Assembly: GCA_037044905.1 (NCBI GenBank)
Contig: JBAOKB010000175.1
Span: forward strand, 62,001-126,000
Direction: 5' to 3'
Length of the DNA stretch: 64,000 nt
From: Hortaea werneckii
Lineage: Eukaryota; Ascomycota; Dothideomycetes; Mycosphaerellales; Teratosphaeriaceae
Position 1 is the first letter of the stretch. Each line of letters starts with the position of its first letter. Below are positions 1 through 9,409 of the stretch, one piece after another. Both the position numbers and the translations under genes were made by a program. The notes below the pieces were generated by a model. It made no database searches and had not been told where the DNA came from. It saw only the letters and a list, made by a program, of their open reading frames with translations.

Positions 1-488
1 GCTTGTAGAAGTCAAATCTCCCGACTACAGGCAAGGTCTCGATACTGAAACATGATCTCGCATTTCTCCCAGGGATAGCGTTCACCTTTGAAGGCTTTGT
101 AGTGTAGTGTTTTCTCCAGAGATTTCTTTCCAACATGACCACAAGAGCATCCATACTTGAGCTTTTATGCACGTCTAACATGATCTTGCAAAATTGCAGA
201 TGGAAGTGGCTGTGTTCTGGCGGCTCGTTCTTATGAGGCTGTGAGAGCTACCAATGAGGCGTCCGCGCGTGGAAAAGAGGACTGCCAGCTCGGATAGAGA
301 ACAATCGGAAGAGGGTCGGATTGGTGTCAAAGGAGATTGAAGAGAGCGAAGCCATTTCAGTGACCCGACAGGGTAAGAGGACCATTGGGCGAAACAGTAG
401 AATGCAGCCCAGAGACCTGGCGGTGTAACTTTTGGTATGTTTGGTAACTTTCTACAACTACAAAGATATTCCATCGAGGCCAAAGCCC
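1..488. other. Intergenic, window start to SQR stop
   Basis: This stretch lies downstream of the sulfide:quinone oxidoreductase stop codon. Short open frames occur on both strands but none shows a recognisable domain. I see nothing beyond probable 3' UTR. Confidence 0.4.
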
Positions 489-1855
489 TTACCGCTTCCA
501 CCCCTTAGGCCCAGCCCATGTGCCCTTGACCATGGAGTTGAAGTAGACCCAGGGGAAGAAGTCTTTCTTGAGGTGATAGAACGCGCGGCTTGGCGTTCCC
601 TGATCGACGAAGCGACCGAACGTCTCCTTTGGCTGGCCTCCATATTTGAATTCTGCCAGCATGACTTTTCCGTATTCGGTCAGAAGCGGGCAGGACGTGT
701 AGCCGTCGTACGTAGCCGGGAGGGCTCCGCCTTGCATTTTACTGAGCATGTTGTTGATCAGGATTGGCGCTTGGGCGGTGATGGCGGCGGCTGTCTTGGA
801 TGTCGGGAGACTGGATGCATCGCCGCATGACCAGACGTTCGAGAACTTCTTATGTTGTAGGGTGCCATCGTCGACGTCGACAAAGCCTGCCTCGTTTGCA
901 AGGGCGCTCTCTTTGATGAAGGCATGAGGCCCCATCTTGGGCGTGGCATGCAGCATGTCGAAGTGTTTTCTGACAGTGCCGCTTCCGTCGGTTTTGTTGA
1001 GGACGGCGGTGTTGCCCTCGATACCGACCAGGTCGTGCTGGAAAAGAGCCTCCACGCCGCGTTGCACACGAAGCTCTTCTAACCTGCTGCTGTATTTCGG
1101 CACTCCGAACATGACAGGCATTGCCGTGGCAAAGTCAATCTTGATCGGTGACGTCGCCCGGCTATCTGGGTTGTAGAGACCTGATCGCTTCCAGCTGTCC
1201 AGCGCTAACCACATAATCTTTTGCGGTGCGCCAGCGCATTTGACAGGGCCTGCGGGTGAGTGAAGAGGGCCTGTCCATCTTTCAGATCGGCGATGTTCCG
1301 AGATGCCTTGTCGCAGGTATCGTAACTGTAGATGGAAGATACAGGGGCATGCGGATCTGAAACTGCCTCGGACAATCCCTTGATGCTGTTGAAGTCGACC
1401 TTGATACCAGGGCAGACGATGAGATGCTCGTAGGTAATCCGGTCGCCAGTGGATAGGGAAACCGTGTTGTCCTCGGGTGCAAATCCCTGGACCTGGTTGT
1501 TGTAGAAACGGACCTTTGGATCAACCATCTCCGGCAGTTTCCTTCGAAGGTCGCTTTTCTGCTTCAGGCCACCTCCAACAAGCGTCCAGCCGGGTTGATA
1601 ATGATGCCATTCCGCGGGATCCACCAGAGCGATATCCTCAGAGGCGAATTGTCCGGTACGTAGCAGTTGGTTGCTTATCGTTAATCCAGCGCTGCCGCCA
1701 CCGACGACGACAATCTTGTGCTTACGGCCGCTTTCCGTAATTGGCGAGGAACCAACGACAGAGGCAAATGATCGAGCCGGCTGGAAGGTCTGCGTACCAA
1801 CAAAACTTGCGACACGGTTGCCGTATGACCTAGGAGCGATAACACGGGGTGCCAT
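489..1855 (-). CDS. HMT2: Mitochondrial sulfide:quinone oxidoreductase, one frameshift
   Basis: Flavoprotein of the SQR/HMT2 family. It oxidises hydrogen sulfide at the inner mitochondrial membrane, passes electrons to ubiquinone and makes persulfide. The N-terminus is basic and carries a mitochondrial presequence-like stretch ending in RSFAS. A Rossmann FAD motif (VVGGGSAG) lies at about residues 50-57. The family's two reactive cysteines are visible, one in KCAGAPQK and one in YTSCPL. No intron is seen. The frame breaks at about 1249-1256: the first part reads to FTHP, and the KCAGAPQK part is in the next frame. Adding one base gives 1368 nt (455 aa), the normal length and order of the family. 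The break may be a sequencing error or a real mutation. Neighbours on one side are a DUF1275 protein and a persulfide dioxygenase, consistent with sulfide detoxification. Function is confident; integrity of the gene is not. Confidence 0.88.
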
Positions 1856-2492
1856 GATGGGGATATGGTGATTCGGTTAAGTTCAAGGGGCACTGCACGC
1901 TCTGCACACGCACTTCCAAATACCTACTCGAGACGCTCCCATTAATGAAAAAATGTTCTGGTCGGCGAGGTCGGAGGAGCCCGCGGCTCGGCGATGTGCT
2001 CGGGAGCTGATGAACCAGTCGCCGACATGCGCGCACGCTTCAGGGCGTGACGACGACCCCTACCTCGACCTTGCACGGAACATGGGGACATTGCAATGCC
2101 AGACTTCATGACCATCATTGGTATGATCACCATTGGAAATTAGGTCTGGATTCAGTATTGCAGCCCAACGCACCAGGATGCGCTGCGTTCACCTAAAAAT
2201 CCACCTGAAGATGGCGTGACCTGGCCAGGAACTGACAGAATACTTGGCATTCATGAAGATATGTAGTACCAACCCATCCTTGCTTTGCTGCGTCGCTCCA
2301 AACTCAGAATTGCTAGATATCGGCGTTGTTTGGTACAGTAATTTTGCTTGCATTTACAGTGCGACAGATCTGTGTGATTCGCTCTTGGAAATGACTAGAA
2401 GGCTGGCACATAAAAGCACGCTGGGGACCAACAACGATTCCTTCGGTCAACGTCTGGCACATAAGGCGCCATGGCGCGTGGAAAACCTTTTC
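1856..2492. other. Intergenic, SQR upstream region
   Basis: This holds the probable SQR promoter and the 3' end of the DUF1275 gene. The 12-mer TCTGGCACATAA-like sequence occurs twice near 2400 and 2452. A 112-codon plus-strand frame (2244-2582) overlaps the DUF1275 3' end and has no recognisable domain, so I do not call it a gene. Confidence 0.4.
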
Positions 2493-3244
2493 TCAGCTCT
2501 GCTCTGCATGTTCTCGATTCAAGAGGAGCGACAGTGTCACTACAAGCTTAAACACCGCCGAAATTATGAGCGTGTTGCCTGAGCCTATCCCTTTGTAACA
2601 AAAAGCACCCACAAAGCTCCCTACTATTAAGACCAGCAGGAATAGAGCCCTCCGATCCCTTGAGTGGTTGTGGAGGACGAATACGCCCGGGTCTATGACA
2701 AAGTCGACCCATGCTGCGGTAGCCATTGCCGTCGTGATCTCCTGTGCACCCGCATCGGCCTCATAGATGCTACCTGGCCACCAGAGGAAAAAGCCAGCAA
2801 AGCAATCGAGCCCATCGCAAACGATCCTGATCCTTCGCCACCGCTGACTGCCTGAAGTGCCGCAGCACCAAAAGCCATGGCCGTCTGTATCAGGTGAGAA
2901 GCGAGCAGGAAATACCTCCGACGAGGCCCCAGAGCATGACCAATCTGCCCGGTCGCCATCGCACTCGCGACAAAGCATGCCAAGCTTATGCCGATGTTGG
3001 ATAGAGAGAAATCCGTACCTCCCAGCCCCGCAGCGCCTGTGGCAAGCAGGACGGTGTTGCCAGTCTGGTTGGATGCGAAACACTTGAAGTCTGGGAAGGC
3101 AATTGCATCCTGGATTCCGATGGAGAAGGTCAAGAGGAGCAGCTGTATTTCGACAAGTGAGTCGGTGCGCAGCTCATCGAGAAGATACCCCTTCATAGAG
3201 CTGCGATACGGCTTGGATGATCGCATGTTCCGGAGGAGCAGCAA
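2493..3244 (-). CDS. DUF1275 (YoaK-type) membrane protein, one frameshift
   Basis: Polytopic membrane protein of the DUF1275 family, whose substrate is not known. The first part has the typical early segments (FSIGIQDAIAF, then SNQTGNTV) and several hydrophobic helices. The second part carries the family's late signature EITTAMATAAWVD followed by a charged loop and two more hydrophobic helices. The two parts are in different frames, with the break at about 2742-2752. Adding one base gives 753 nt (250 aa), the usual family length. A GT...AG pair spanning the break would make only a 32-nt intron and remove conserved residues, so I prefer a one-base loss or a CA duplication. The gene is on the same strand as SQR and diverges from the dioxygenase gene, which suggests, but does not prove, a part in sulfur traffic. 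Confidence 0.78.
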
Positions 3245-3721
3245 AAGTACACTTTCGTTTTCTTTTTGTTTGTGAGTCTGTTGAATTATCCGTCAAGCAC
3301 AGTCGCCCTCCTCTGTTAGCACCTACTCAGCTAGTCTGGTGCTGAAATTCTGCAATTCTCTGTTGAACGGGGTTTCCACTGGCAGATGAGGGTTTCCACT
3401 GGCAGATGAGGGTTTCCACTGGCAGATGACTTTTTGTAGAGCCACTTTGCCACCAAGTGATGGTGCAAAACACTTTGGTTGGGATTATTACGCATTGTAT
3501 AGTTGTAGTCGGCGAACTGGTGATGCTACTGCGTATTTCGCCGTTAAGATGGGACCAAGCATGTGGCGTGCACGTAGTAAAGCGATGATCGCCGACCTGA
3601 CACGGTGGGCTTTTCGACCCATTGCAGTCGCCTTACGTTAACGGGGTTATATGAACGAGCATCGTAGTGGACCTCAGCAGACTGTTGCCATCATCGTCTG
3701 ATAGTGCGGATACAGATAAAT
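3245..3721. promoter_or_regulatory. Divergent promoter region, DUF1275 / dioxygenase
   Basis: This 477-bp region separates the divergent DUF1275 and persulfide dioxygenase starts and should hold both promoters. It contains a perfect three-copy 20-bp tandem repeat, listed separately. No TATA box is obvious on either side. Confidence 0.45.
3370..3429. repeat. Three perfect 20-bp tandem repeats
   Basis: The unit gggtttccactggcagatga occurs three times head to tail with no mismatch. It lies about 125 bp from the DUF1275 start and 290 bp from the dioxygenase start. It could be a cluster of binding sites or a simple minisatellite. Confidence 0.95.
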
Positions 3722-4933
3722 ATGCAGCCTCTCCGTCGTATCCAGAACACGGCTCAGCAACATTCCTCAAACATACTCTCATCACTCCGAACGTATCGAG
3801 TCTTGTATCGACGTGACTTCCACACGAGTCGTCCACAAGCTTCGCAGCTACATCAAACGCGCAAACCTCATCCGCTCGAAAGGGAACAGAACTTGCCACG
3901 AACTAGAGCAAGCAGTCCTCCTGGGCATAGCACTCTTCGTCGAACTGCCCACCATATTCCTTGCAGTACACATTCTGAAATCATGTCGTCGACCGCCACC
4001 ATCGACAGCGCCTACGACCCGAAAACAGGAACCTGGCAGTACATTGTTGCAGACCCGGAAACTCTTGATGCCGTCATCATTGATCCCGTGCTGGACTATG
4101 ACTCGTCGACCCAAACGATCAGCACCGAGACAGCTGATCGCCTGTTGTCGTTGATCCATTCAAAGCACTACAGGATAGTGCGTGTGCTGGAGACGCACGC
4201 CCATGCAGACCACCTCACTGCGGCATCTTACCTCCAGAACGCTTTGGCACGCCAGCAGGGATTCAGGCCTCCAGTCTGTATCGGCAAACGCATCCGCACC
4301 GTCCAGCAAGCGTTCGGGCAGCGCTACGGTGTCCCTGCTCAGGAATTGGAGGAGGCGTTTGACCTCCTTTTCGAGGACGGCGATGTCTTCTACATCGGGA
4401 ACCTGAAGGTCGAGGTCACTCACCTTCCTGGCCACACGCCTGACCATATCGGGTACATGATCGCAGGTTAGTCCCATCACCGTTCCTTGCCACCTTGTTC
4501 AGTCTTTGCTGACTACCCCGCTTGCAGACAACGTCTTCTGTGGGGATTCGTGTTCATTGCGGACCTGGGCACAGCGCGATGCGACTTCCCCGGCGGCGAT
4601 GCCAAAGCGCTCTACGACTCCACCCGGAAGCTCCTAAGCCTCCCTGACCACTACCGGATCTGGACGGGGCACGATTACCCGACGTCCGAGCGCCAAACTC
4701 CTGTGCCATTCATGAGCGTCGGCGACCAGAAGAAGCAGAACCGGTACCTGGGGGATGCGGTGACGGCGACGGATTTTGAGAAGATGCGAAGGGAGCGTGA
4801 TGCTGTGTTGAATGAGCCGAAGCTGCTCCACCCGTCCTTACAGATCAATATTCGCGGCGGCAAAATGCCACGCGCTGCTTCAGATGGTCAGAGATATATG
4901 CACCTACCGCTGAAGTTCCCTAGTCAGATGTAG
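3722..4933 (+). CDS. Blh/ETHE1-like persulfide dioxygenase, one frameshift
   Basis: Metallo-beta-lactamase-fold enzyme of the persulfide dioxygenase group, which oxidises glutathione persulfide, the product of SQR, to sulfite. Metal ligands are visible: THAHADH, the second histidine in LPGHTPDH, the aspartate in CDFPGGD and the histidine in WTGHDY. The C-terminal run PSLQINIRGG resembles bacterial Blh proteins of the BigR sulfide regulon. Exons are 3722-4466 and 4528-4933, with a 61-nt intron (gttagt...cttgcag). The frame breaks at about 4549-4553, just after VFCGDS. Adding one base restores DS-x-FIADLG and gives 1152 nt (383 aa). The chosen start gives a mitochondrial-type leader ending in FHTSR. 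A later in-frame ATG at 3983 would give a cytosolic form starting directly before the enzyme domain. Substrate is inferred from family and neighbours. Confidence 0.83.
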
Positions 4934-5738
4934 TTCTAAGTGAAGCTGTAAAGACTGTTAATACCACAAGATTTCTTTTTCCTTGGCGTTGCTATCTGGA
5001 ATACCTGGAACTCTCCGGACGAGACGCGTACCAGAAGCAGCCACTGTAGTGGAACGGACGGGCTTGTCTCGGGATTGTCCCATTAGCAGACCTGAAGTCT
5101 CGATCTGTCGATTCCTCATACGTGGGAAGGTGAGAAGTACGGTTTGAAATCAACTTTCGAGATGCTTGGCGTAGTTTGAATACGGCACCTTGGTCAGAGC
5201 TGTCGGTAGTATCGATGCATTTCCAGCGGCGATGTTTGAAAACGCTTGTCGAGCCCGGCCAGGTCGCGAATGGACATAGTAGTCAAAGCGAGGAGGGTGC
5301 CTTGTAACTGCAAGCACTTGTCTCTCAAAGGATGACTTTGCGGACGTCTCGGAACTGTATCCCTCAATCCATTACCTGCCAGTCGAGCACTTGCTCGGCG
5401 AGGTTGACGTAGACACCTTTCGTTGTGTTGCGGGCAATAAATTGGCTTGTGATCTATGGTCTGATTAGCTGCAACTATGGTCCCGCAGCGATTGACGCTA
5501 CCGGGTAGGTAATTTGCTGATTGACAATGAGAAATCAAGCCACTGTCTGGACAAATGTCTGCGTGATTTGGCTCAAGCGTAGGTCTCATTTCAAGCTACA
5601 GACCGTTGACTACACGCTCTGCTGCAGCATCACAGTCCGTCGGGGACTGGTGCTCAGAGCCGCATAGCCCTGCTCCTTTTACCCGCCATAATGCGCCGTA
5701 AACTACCACACACCAACAGCATCATGATTGGAATTTTC
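4934..5738. other. Intergenic, convergent dioxygenase / RPL9
   Basis: About 800 bp between two convergent gene ends. A 131-codon minus-strand frame at 5194-5589 has no recognisable domain and I do not support it as a gene. Nothing else is seen. Confidence 0.4.
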
Positions 5739-6536
5739 TTACACCTGCTCCATGATGTTGCCCCGCTCGCTCACGTACAGACCGTCCAAGAACTTACGGA
5801 TATCCTTGTTCCTCACACGGCAGATCTGCTGGATGTCGGCGGCGCATTGCGAGACGTTCTCGAGGTCGTTACCGGACAGCTCAATCTGGTCCTTCTGGTT
5901 TGCAGAGGCGACGACCTCAACACCCGGCCGCATGGTTACGCGGCGGACGAGCTTCTCGCCCAAGAAGTTCCTACCATATTCATCAACATCCGACACTTGC
6001 AACGGGACCTGCGCGCAAAGTCCATTTTTGCGCAGATGGTGCCTTACCTGATCTCCACCTCGTACAGGCCAGTCTCCTTGTTCTTGTCCAGGTTGACGTT
6101 GATGGGAAAGTGAGCGTACACATATCTCATCTTGTACTTGAAGCCCTTGGTCACGCCGATGATCATGTTGTTGATGATGGTGCGCACGGTACGGAGGGCG
6201 GCGATGGCCTTGCGAGAGCCGTGGTGCATCTCAATGAGGATCTTGTTCTTGGTGGGCGTGGAGAAGCATACTGCCAAGTGGGAGAGGTCCTTGTACAGCT
6301 TGCCGCGCGGGCCCTCGACGGTGACCTGACGGGACTTGATGTTGACCTTGACTGTTCATCACACTTCCATCAGCATATATCCTTCGCTGTCCCATGCTGT
6401 CCTCGCCTGACGGGTGCCATGTTTCTGCTCCTCCATGCTCTTCAATTCCTTTGGGGGAGTCCCTCCGATAATATTCGCTTCAAGACGTACCTCCCTCCGG
6501 AACCGGGAGTTCCTGCTGTTCGTGGATGAACCGCAT
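5739..6536 (-). CDS. RPL9: 60S ribosomal protein L9 (uL6)
   Basis: Structural protein of the large cytosolic ribosomal subunit, near the sarcin-ricin loop and P-stalk base. Three exons on the minus strand: 6491-6536, 6048-6351 and 5739-5970. They join to 582 nt, 193 aa, the normal length for eukaryotic uL6. The first exon encodes only MRFIHEQQELPVPEG plus one base, a typical tiny first exon for a fungal ribosomal protein gene. The central exon holds KVNIKSRQVTVEGPRG-like sequence and YKMRYVYAHFPINV. The last exon holds NFLGEKLVRRVTM and ends in a conserved acidic tail. Both introns have clean GT-AG ends (gtacgtc and gtaaggc at the 5' sites). Codon use is strongly biased to C/G-ending codons, as expected for a highly expressed gene. 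The gene is intact although several neighbours carry frame breaks. Confidence 0.95.
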
Positions 6537-7076
6537 CGTGGGCGACTGTCGGGGGTGTTGCTGCGGTGGTTAGTTCGACAATAGGTCGTCGTCGCTGAAG
6601 TTCGCGGTCGTCGGGAGCAAATCGCTCAAAGTGTGAGGCGCCAAGCATCCGTAAAAGCGGCGGGAGCGGCCGTCCACCGCGAAAAAAACCTCTGGGATTC
6701 GGAATATCTCCGCCGTCCGCCGACACCTCCTATCTTGCATTGGTTGCATTACGCCCGAGACAGTAGTGTTGTTGGACATCAAGTCCTTCTCGTCGCAAAG
6801 GGCGCAATGCCTGTTGGTGCCATGAGGGCTGTAGGTGCGTGGCGTACGCAATGCCAGGTAGGAGCATCTCATCTCCATCTCCTTCGACTCAGCGGTCCTG
6901 GTGGCTTTCGCCACGTCTCTACAGTTACTCATGCGCAGCTTCTCTCGCGTCAACCACCAACTAGGACATCTTTGTCATATAGCAGAAGGCCTCCTCAGAC
7001 CAGGACAGCTGGTCATCCAAATACCGTCTGGACGCCAACACGCCATAGCTCAACCACTTCCGTTAGCGACGAAGCA
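6537..7076. promoter_or_regulatory. Divergent promoter region, RPL9 / FAD oxidoreductase
   Basis: About 540 bp between the RPL9 start and the preferred start of the FAD oxidoreductase. From 6633 the sequence stays open in the oxidoreductase frame, so part of it may be coding as a long N-terminal extension. RPL9 promoter elements must lie here, but I recognise no specific motif. Confidence 0.4.
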
Positions 7077-8633
7077 ATGACTCGCCACCGAGCTGAAGTC
7101 CAGAGGATCTCTGAAACTGTAAAGGCCTTCCACGAATGCGGGGAGAAATTCCGTATCTATCATGGCAGCACAAACAGCACCCGCAAGAACATGATGAACA
7201 AGGATTCCCGGAAAGTCGTCGATACCAGTAAACTAAACCACGTTCTGCACATCGACAAGAAAAAGCAAGTGGCTCTGGTGGAGCCCAATGTCCCCATGGA
7301 TCGATTGGTCGAAGCAACCCTGGAGCACAACCTCATCCCACCCGTCGTCATGGAATTCCCAGGGATCACCGTCGGCGGTGGCTACAGCGGCACGAGCGGC
7401 GAAAGCAGCTCATTCAAACACGGCTTCTTCGATCGGACCCTCAACAGCGTTGAAATGGTGCTCGCCGACGGCTCCGTAACCACCTTATCCGAGACACAGA
7501 ACGCAGACCTCTTCCGCGGCGCAGCAGGAGCAGTTGGGACATTCGGCGTAACGACACTAGTAGAGCTGCAACTCCGACCGGCCAGGAAATACGTCGAGAC
7601 GACGTACCACCCCGTCTCCAGCACTGCAGAAGCCATCGCGAAAACAAAAGAACTTGCCGACCCAGCCGGCGACCTCGACTACGTCGACGGACTCCTCTTC
7701 TCCCCTACCAGCGGAGCAATCATCACCGGCCGCCTCGTCGACGAGCAACCGTCTTCATACCCCCTCCCAATCCAACGCTTCAGCAGCGCCTCAGACCCCT
7801 GGTTCTACATGCACGCAGAAACCAGCATCACGACCTCCCCCGACCCCCACAACCCCCACAAAGAACTCATCCCCCTACCCGAATACCTCTTCCGCTACGA
7901 CCGGGGCGGATTCTGGGTCGGCCGCGCCGCCTTCTCCTACTTCTCGCCCTTCGTGCCCTTCACGCGCTTCACGCGCTGGTGGCTGGACGACTTCCTGCAC
8001 ACGCGCATGATGTACCAAGCGCTGCACTCGAGCGGACACACGGAGCGGATGTTCGTGCAGGACCTCGCGGTGCCCTACGACGGCGCGGCGTCCTTCATCC
8101 AGTACTCCGACCAACGACTTAATATCTGGCCCCTGTGGCTGTGTCCCCTCAAGCAGAGCCCCCAGCCTTCCATGCATCCCCACGATACGCGCCAGACCGG
8201 CCGGCAAAGTCAAGGGGTTGATAAGGAAGATGAGGGCGGTCAAATGCTTAATATTGGCCTCTGGGGCCTCGGTCCCCCTGTCCGCGAGGACTTCATCCGC
8301 GCCAACCGCGACATCGAGTCCAAACTCAAGGACCTCCACGGGATGCGATGGCTATACGCACAAACATACCACTCGCCGGAAGAATTCTGGGAGGATTTCG
8401 ACGAGGGATGGTATAGGGATTTACGACGGAAGTACGGGGCCGAGGGGCTGCCGGATGTGCATGAGAAGGTGCGGGTTGGGCGGGATCAGGCGACGATGAC
8501 GCCCTCGTGGGGCGAGTGGGTAGGGAGTTTTTGGCCTTTGCCGGGTTTGTTGGGATTGAGGAGGGCGATTCAGAGTCGGGATTATGTTAAGGCGAGGGAG
8601 AGTACGTGGAAGGAGTGGGTGCCGAGGGAGTAA
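7077..8633 (+). CDS. DHCR24-like FAD-binding oxidoreductase
   Basis: FAD-linked oxidoreductase resembling delta(24)-sterol reductase (DHCR24/DIMINUTO) relatives found in fungi. The N-terminal FAD_binding_4 fold is clear: FRIYHGSTNSTR early, HVLHIDKKKQVALVEPNVPM for the PCMH core, then the glycine-rich FPGITVGGGYSGTSGESSS, which holds the FAD pyrophosphate. After it come FGVTTLVELQL and a C-terminal half rich in aromatic residues. The length from this start is 518 aa. I chose the ATG at 7077 because homologues begin close to FRIYHGSTNSTR. The frame is open back to ATG at 6633 (666 aa), and that extension is arginine- and serine-rich and could be a mitochondrial leader. The real substrate is unknown; most filamentous fungi do not make cholesterol, so a sterol role is not assured. 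No intron is seen and the frame is intact. Confidence 0.82.
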   Translation: MTRHRAEVQRISETVKAFHECGEKFRIYHGSTNSTRKNMMNKDSRKVVDTSKLNHVLHIDKKKQVALVEPNVPMDRLVEATLEHNLIPPVVMEFPGITVGGGYSGTSGESSSFKHGFFDRTLNSVEMVLADGSVTTLSETQNADLFRGAAGAVGTFGVTTLVELQLRPARKYVETTYHPVSSTAEAIAKTKELADPAGDLDYVDGLLFSPTSGAIITGRLVDEQPSSYPLPIQRFSSASDPWFYMHAETSITTSPDPHNPHKELIPLPEYLFRYDRGGFWVGRAAFSYFSPFVPFTRFTRWWLDDFLHTRMMYQALHSSGHTERMFVQDLAVPYDGAASFIQYSDQRLNIWPLWLCPLKQSPQPSMHPHDTRQTGRQSQGVDKEDEGGQMLNIGLWGLGPPVREDFIRANRDIESKLKDLHGMRWLYAQTYHSPEEFWEDFDEGWYRDLRRKYGAEGLPDVHEKVRVGRDQATMTPSWGEWVGSFWPLPGLLGLRRAIQSRDYVKARESTWKEWVPRE

Positions 8634-9409
8634 GGGGTATGAGAAAGTGTGTGGGTGTGTAAGATCTGTTAAGATGAAGAATGACGGTGCCATGCACACA
8701 TTTCCTGATAGCGGTTTTCTGTGTAAAGTGTATATATGTCAATTTTAAATCATTTCTGAATACTAAAGAAAAGCGGGTTGGGACAGTCCATACGCTGTGA
8801 TAGAACATAGAAAGCTAAAGAAAAGAAGGCCAGAAAGGACAAGACAAGACACGAGAGAAATCGCCAAGTCACCATTTGCGCTGAACAAGAACTCTTTTTT
8901 CGTTTCATTTCGTAAGAAGCTAGCTCGCTAGGCAGGTAGGTATCAGGTATACACAAATCAGGGTATCATAGCCGGCCAGGGGGCGAGGAAGTCAATCAAA
9001 ACCCCAGGTTCGTAAAACAGGAAAAGAATCCGTCATTAGGACCACGTCTCCCTCGCCACCGAATTCTGATCCTTGACTCATCGCTCCTTTTGCAGGCCCG
9101 CGACTTGGGGGGACAGCTAATGCTGACGATTCCATTTCCCCCCTTGGCACTCTTTTGGTAATGCCTACAATTTATATTCTCCCCGGAGTGGCTTTTATCG
9201 CATAGACAGCGTACTTGCATAGTCCCGTGTAGCCAGCAGAACTGATCTACAGGTCCGAAGCGGATTGGAAATCCAGATCGTAAAGGGCTCTTAGAAGCTC
9301 AGGAACGGGGAAAACGGTCCCAAGAGGTGGAGGAAGATTTCGACCGAGTCTGGTTTGATCAGGATTCGTCTCCGGCGGGGGGTTCGTGTGTCCCGGGAAA
9401 GACGGCCTC
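8634..9409. other. Intergenic, convergent FAD oxidoreductase / glutaredoxin
   Basis: About 780 bp between two convergent stops. I see only AT-richer 3' UTR-like sequence and small open frames without domains. Confidence 0.4.

Noticed and set aside
3370..3429. CRISPR-like array
   Set aside because: Repeats are directly adjacent with no spacers and the genome is eukaryotic.
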